From the NCBI GenBank assembly GCA_002439875.1, contig DJQB01000017.1, forward strand, positions 1 to 64,000: a stretch of DNA of 64,000 nt, written 5' to 3'. The notes under the pieces were generated by a model, which was not told where the DNA came from, made no database searches, and worked only from the letters and a program-made list of their open reading frames with translations. The position numbers and the translations under genes are program-made. Origin of the DNA: Bacteroidales bacterium UBA6397 (GTDB lineage Bacteria > Bacteroidota > Bacteroidia > Bacteroidales > UBA932). Positions 60,845 to 64,000 of the stretch are shown piece by piece (within the stretch, counting starts at the first letter, position 1; each line of letters begins with the position of its first letter).

Positions 60845-63800
60845 TCCAGTTAAAATATACAATGACCTCCTGACTGTTTATCTGAAATACATAAACAGTG
60901 GTCTTCCATTCTCCAGGGACGAATACAATGAGGAGCGTAACGCTCTGATGAGAGAGGGAGGAACCATATCACAGCCTCCTATAATAGAGATTGTTCCTAA
61001 GTATAAGGAACAAGCGACCTTGGCACAGTTTTGTGAGAAGGAGGGTGTCTCCAAAGACATCGATGAATTCATCAGTGCAGGTCTATTCGGTGGTGGTTCC
61101 TTGCGTCGCCTTTACGAGCACCAATATGAGGCACTAAAAGAGTCATTCATAAACAGAAAGAATATCATCGTCACCACTGGAACAGGTTCTGGCAAGACAG
61201 AATGCTTCCTTATGCCGGTAATAGCTGATCTTGTTAAAGAGTCTAAGACCTGGGAAGATAATAGACCAAGAGCGGTCAGAACGTTGATCCTTTATCCTCT
61301 CAATGCTCTGGCTGAGGATCAGATGGTCAGACTAAGGAAGGCACTCAACAGTAGAGGTTCAGGAGGGAACGGTGCACTCGACTGGCTTGATAAACATCGG
61401 AATGGGAATCGATTCTATTTCGGGCGATATACAGGAAACACTCCGGTAAGCGGGACGAGAGAGAAGGCCGCTTCAAAGTTGCTTGAGGAAAAGAGAAGCC
61501 TTACAGCGGACTGGAACGCGGCAAAGAAGGCTTTCGAACATAACAGCAATGAAGAACTGATTTATCACGTTCCTTGTATGGAACCCGATTCGGCTGAAAT
61601 GTGGGACAGATTCTCTATGCAGAAATCTGCGCCAGACATACTCATCACAAATTACAGCATGCTGAATATTATCATGATGCGAGATATTGAGAATCCAATC
61701 TTCGAAAGCACGAAAGAATGGCTGCAGGAGAGTCCCGATCATGTCTTTCATCTCGTCGTAGATGAACTCCACACATATCGTGGAACGGCTGGTACCGAGG
61801 TGGCGTATCTCATCCGTGTCCTTTTGGATCGCCTTGGGCTCACTCCGGATTCTCAGCAGGTACAGTTCTTGGCATCCAGTGCGTCAATGGAGGAGAACGT
61901 ACAGACTGTCGATTATCTCAGCGAATTCTTCGGAGTGGAAAGGGCAAGATTCAGTTCCTCTTTCAGAATAATAAGCAATCATAAAATTCCCGCTTTCCCA
62001 AGATCGGAAACTATTCTTCCATATAAACTACTCGAAGATTATGCACAGTCTCCGGTTGCTGAGGCAGACAGAGACCTTACTCTGTTCAAAGGAGGTGATT
62101 GCAGTAATTTCTATGCTTTTACAGAGAAATACAAACTCACTGAATGGTTGAAATACTGCCTCAGCGTGGATGGAAGCATAATAGCCCGCGATATAGTGAA
62201 GATGTCCGAAAAATTGGATGAGGGCGATTATGACCGCATGTCCATTATCTCTGCCATTCTTCAAATCATATGTAGGAGCGAAAAGAATGGGCAGTTCATC
62301 ATGCCGATAAGGGTCCACTTTTTTTTCAGAAGCGTAAACGGCCTTTGGGCATGTTCTTGCAAGGAGTGCACGCAAATCCCTGCCGCGAACAGATTCCCAG
62401 AAAGATACGTTGGGCGATTCTTTAAACGGCCGCGAACAAACTGCGATTGTGGGAATAAAGTACTGGAACTTCTTGTATGCGAGAACTGTGGAGAAGTTTA
62501 TTTGGGAGGATATTTGACAAAGAAGGAAGACAAAACCTATATCACGGTTGAGAAGCCTATTTCAGAAGAATCCTGTAGTTACGGTGTACTATGGAAGCGA
62601 CCGAAAGATGGAATTCCAGATGGATGGATATGTGTTGACTTTGACCCTTTTCTAGGAGAATTAAAGAAAAATCCAGATGGTACGTACTGTTTTAGGAGAC
62701 AAGAAAATGCGGATACACAGTACCCAAGTAAATGTCCACAATGTGAAATATCTTACAAGGTTAACGACAAGAGCAGTATTACACCAATAAGACGGCACTC
62801 AACAGGTCTTCAAAAGGTCAATCAAATTCTTGCAGATGGTTTAATCAGAACAATGAAGAATGCCGGTGAGTCAAACTCAAAGGTCGTACTCTTCTCTGAT
62901 AGCCGCCAGGCTGCAGCAAAACTCTCAGCAGGAATCGAGCTTGACCATTTTCGGGATGCTCTCCGATGGGCTATGCTGAAGGCACTTAATAGCGACAGTC
63001 GTGACATCGAGTTTCTGAAAAAGATACGCTCCAAGAAACGGACTGAACTTAGCGAAGATGAAATACGAGAGTTCAAGCGTCTTGGACAAGAGAGAATCTA
63101 TCGTGATATTACTACGTATATCGGATATGAATGGGACGGTTGGGCGGATTCGGAGCAAACGGCAAAACTGGATGAGTACTGCAACTCAAAAGGTGTGAGG
63201 CTTGTCGACATCGAGGACAAGGTATTCGGTTCAATGATAGGCATCGGAGTCAATCCAGCCGGGCCTAAACCGAGTGTCAGCCACGACCTGTGCGCAGGGT
63301 CTTGGACTGAACTATTTGACTTCGATAAAGGCAAGGAGAAATCCGACCTCGGAGGTGCAAAGTATGGGTTTCTGAAAAAGATTCATCTTGCCAACAGGAA
63401 TGAACAGCTTGCCAGTATGTTTGCGAACAAAAACAAGTCATTCGAGGACTTGAAATTGGGTTATTTGAGACCGACAGTTCCAGTACTAGACAGCACCTTT
63501 GAAGAAATTCTGTGTTCAGTAATCAGAATTCTCGGCTCACGAAGACGCGTTGTCGGTCTGCGTTCCAAATATCCAATAGGTGAGAGTTTCCCTCAGCAGG
63601 CCAGAGATTATGTAGAGAAGGCTTACAATCTATTCAATCGCAATGACTTGACTGAGACTATGGATAAGATAAAAACAGCGTTGCGTGATAGACATATCAT
63701 AGATGCCAGATCGGTAGCTCTTACAGGAGAGGGCCTCTCCTTTTCACGATCGAAGGTCGGTGATAGGTATTGGAAATGCTACGTGTGTGGATCCGTTCAT

Positions 63801-64000
63801 ATGCATCATTCTGCTGGTGTTTGCATCAACTGTTTTGCGACTCTTGATAATCCATCCACCCTTACGGAGAAGGATTTCTCAGATCCTTCTGACTACTATC
63901 TGACACTTTTGAATACGACAGATAAGATTTACCGTCTACACTGCGAAGAACTGACCGGGCAGACATCAAAGAAGGACGCAAGAATGCGGCAACGTCGTTT
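60837..64000 (+). CDS. large DUF1998-type DEAD-like helicase, 3' truncated by window (DruE-like)
   Basis: Starts at ATG 60837 (MNNPVKIYNDLL) and is open to the window end, at least 1054 residues. Walker A is TTGTGSGKTECF (Lys120), the DExH box is VVDELHTYRGTAGTEVA (Asp309-His312), and SSAS near 345 may be motif III. Cysteine pairs around CSCKEC (506-511), CDCG, CENCG and CPQC look like the zinc module of MZB/DUF1998 helicases; VLFSDSRQAAAKLSAGIELDHFRDALRW and LHCEELTGQT are also typical. Such giant helicases are the hallmark of Druantia (DruE) and a few related defence loci. The C-terminal helicase core lies beyond the window. Confidence 0.85.
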   Translation, partial: MNNPVKIYNDLLTVYLKYINSGLPFSRDEYNEERNALMREGGTISQPPIIEIVPKYKEQATLAQFCEKEGVSKDIDEFISAGLFGGGSLRRLYEHQYEALKESFINRKNIIVTTGTGSGKTECFLMPVIADLVKESKTWEDNRPRAVRTLILYPLNALAEDQMVRLRKALNSRGSGGNGALDWLDKHRNGNRFYFGRYTGNTPVSGTREKAASKLLEEKRSLTADWNAAKKAFEHNSNEELIYHVPCMEPDSAEMWDRFSMQKSAPDILITNYSMLNIIMMRDIENPIFESTKEWLQESPDHVFHLVVDELHTYRGTAGTEVAYLIRVLLDRLGLTPDSQQVQFLASSASMEENVQTVDYLSEFFGVERARFSSSFRIISNHKIPAFPRSETILPYKLLEDYAQSPVAEADRDLTLFKGGDCSNFYAFTEKYKLTEWLKYCLSVDGSIIARDIVKMSEKLDEGDYDRMSIISAILQIICRSEKNGQFIMPIRVHFFFRSVNGLWACSCKECTQIPAANRFPERYVGRFFKRPRTNCDCGNKVLELLVCENCGEVYLGGYLTKKEDKTYITVEKPISEESCSYGVLWKRPKDGIPDGWICVDFDPFLGELKKNPDGTYCFRRQENADTQYPSKCPQCEISYKVNDKSSITPIRRHSTGLQKVNQILADGLIRTMKNAGESNSKVVLFSDSRQAAAKLSAGIELDHFRDALRWAMLKALNSDSRDIEFLKKIRSKKRTELSEDEIREFKRLGQERIYRDITTYIGYEWDGWADSEQTAKLDEYCNSKGVRLVDIEDKVFGSMIGIGVNPAGPKPSVSHDLCAGSWTELFDFDKGKEKSDLGGAKYGFLKKIHLANRNEQLASMFANKNKSFEDLKLGYLRPTVPVLDSTFEEILCSVIRILGSRRRVVGLRSKYPIGESFPQQARDYVEKAYNLFNRNDLTETMDKIKTALRDRHIIDARSVALTGEGLSFSRSKVGDRYWKCYVCGSVHMHHSAGVCINCFATLDNPSTLTEKDFSDPSDYYLTLLNTTDKIYRLHCEELTGQTSKKDARMRQRR

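Noticed and set aside
1..64000. CRISPR arrays, rRNA genes, prophage structural genes or integrases
   Set aside because: No regularly spaced repeats, rRNA-like sequence or phage/integrase proteins were found in the window on either strand.

Overview
The window looks like a chromosomal segment of an anaerobic member of Bacteroidota, most likely Bacteroidales. The evidence is gene content: a Bacteroidota-type RNA polymerase omega, two OmpH/Skp-like chaperones beside BamA, a Wzi-like capsule protein, 2-oxoglutarate:ferredoxin oxidoreductase and a glutamate dehydrogenase. Many genes also carry a TAnnTTTG box, the Bacteroidetes -7 promoter element, and recognisable Shine-Dalgarno sequences are scarce. 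Core genes are moderately GC-rich. From about 54.9 kb to the end the sequence is visibly AT-richer and looks like an accessory island.

Layout. 0-7 kb: rpmH, tadA, a DPP-IV-type peptidase, a RecD-like helicase, a TrkH potassium channel and an orphan membrane sensor. 7-19.6 kb: one long minus-strand biosynthetic array, hisG-hisD-hisC/hisB fusion-hisH-hisA-hisF-hisIE followed by leuA-leuC-leuD-leuB-ilvE. It is preceded by a histidine-rich leader peptide and a terminator, which form a classic attenuator. 19.6-30 kb: two tandem outer-membrane barrels, a DASS-family anion symporter, an M49-like lipoprotein, gdhA and korAB. 30-34.9 kb: ompH, bamA, uppS and nadK (envelope biogenesis and NADP supply). 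35-39.3 kb on the plus strand: pdxJ, a second OmpH-like protein, a glycosyltransferase and a LysM protein. 39.3-43.2 kb on the minus strand: recN, omega, bamD and trxB. 43.4-48.2 kb: a Fur-family regulator, wzi, tRNA-His, a CapA-like protein and phoH. 48.4-54.9 kb: a TPR protein, gyrA and clpC.

Accessory island (54.9-64 kb): a Panacea (DUF4065) toxin-antitoxin-like pair, an IS1595-type transposase remnant, and a tightly packed operon of three unfamiliar proteins plus a very large DUF1998-type DEAD-like helicase cut by the window end. Gene order and sizes resemble a Druantia-type anti-phage system without a visible druA. It is the best candidate for a poorly described system here.

Two signals run across gene boundaries. 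First, a palindromic repeat built on CTTCGACAGGCTCAG sits between genes and also in frame inside at least four proteins, including the linker that joins HisC to HisB and a loop of HisF. Second, the hexamer GAATAT/ATATTC appears several-fold more often than chance in all reading frames and is often fused to start codons as GAATATG. All functional calls are by reading the sequence; no database search was run.
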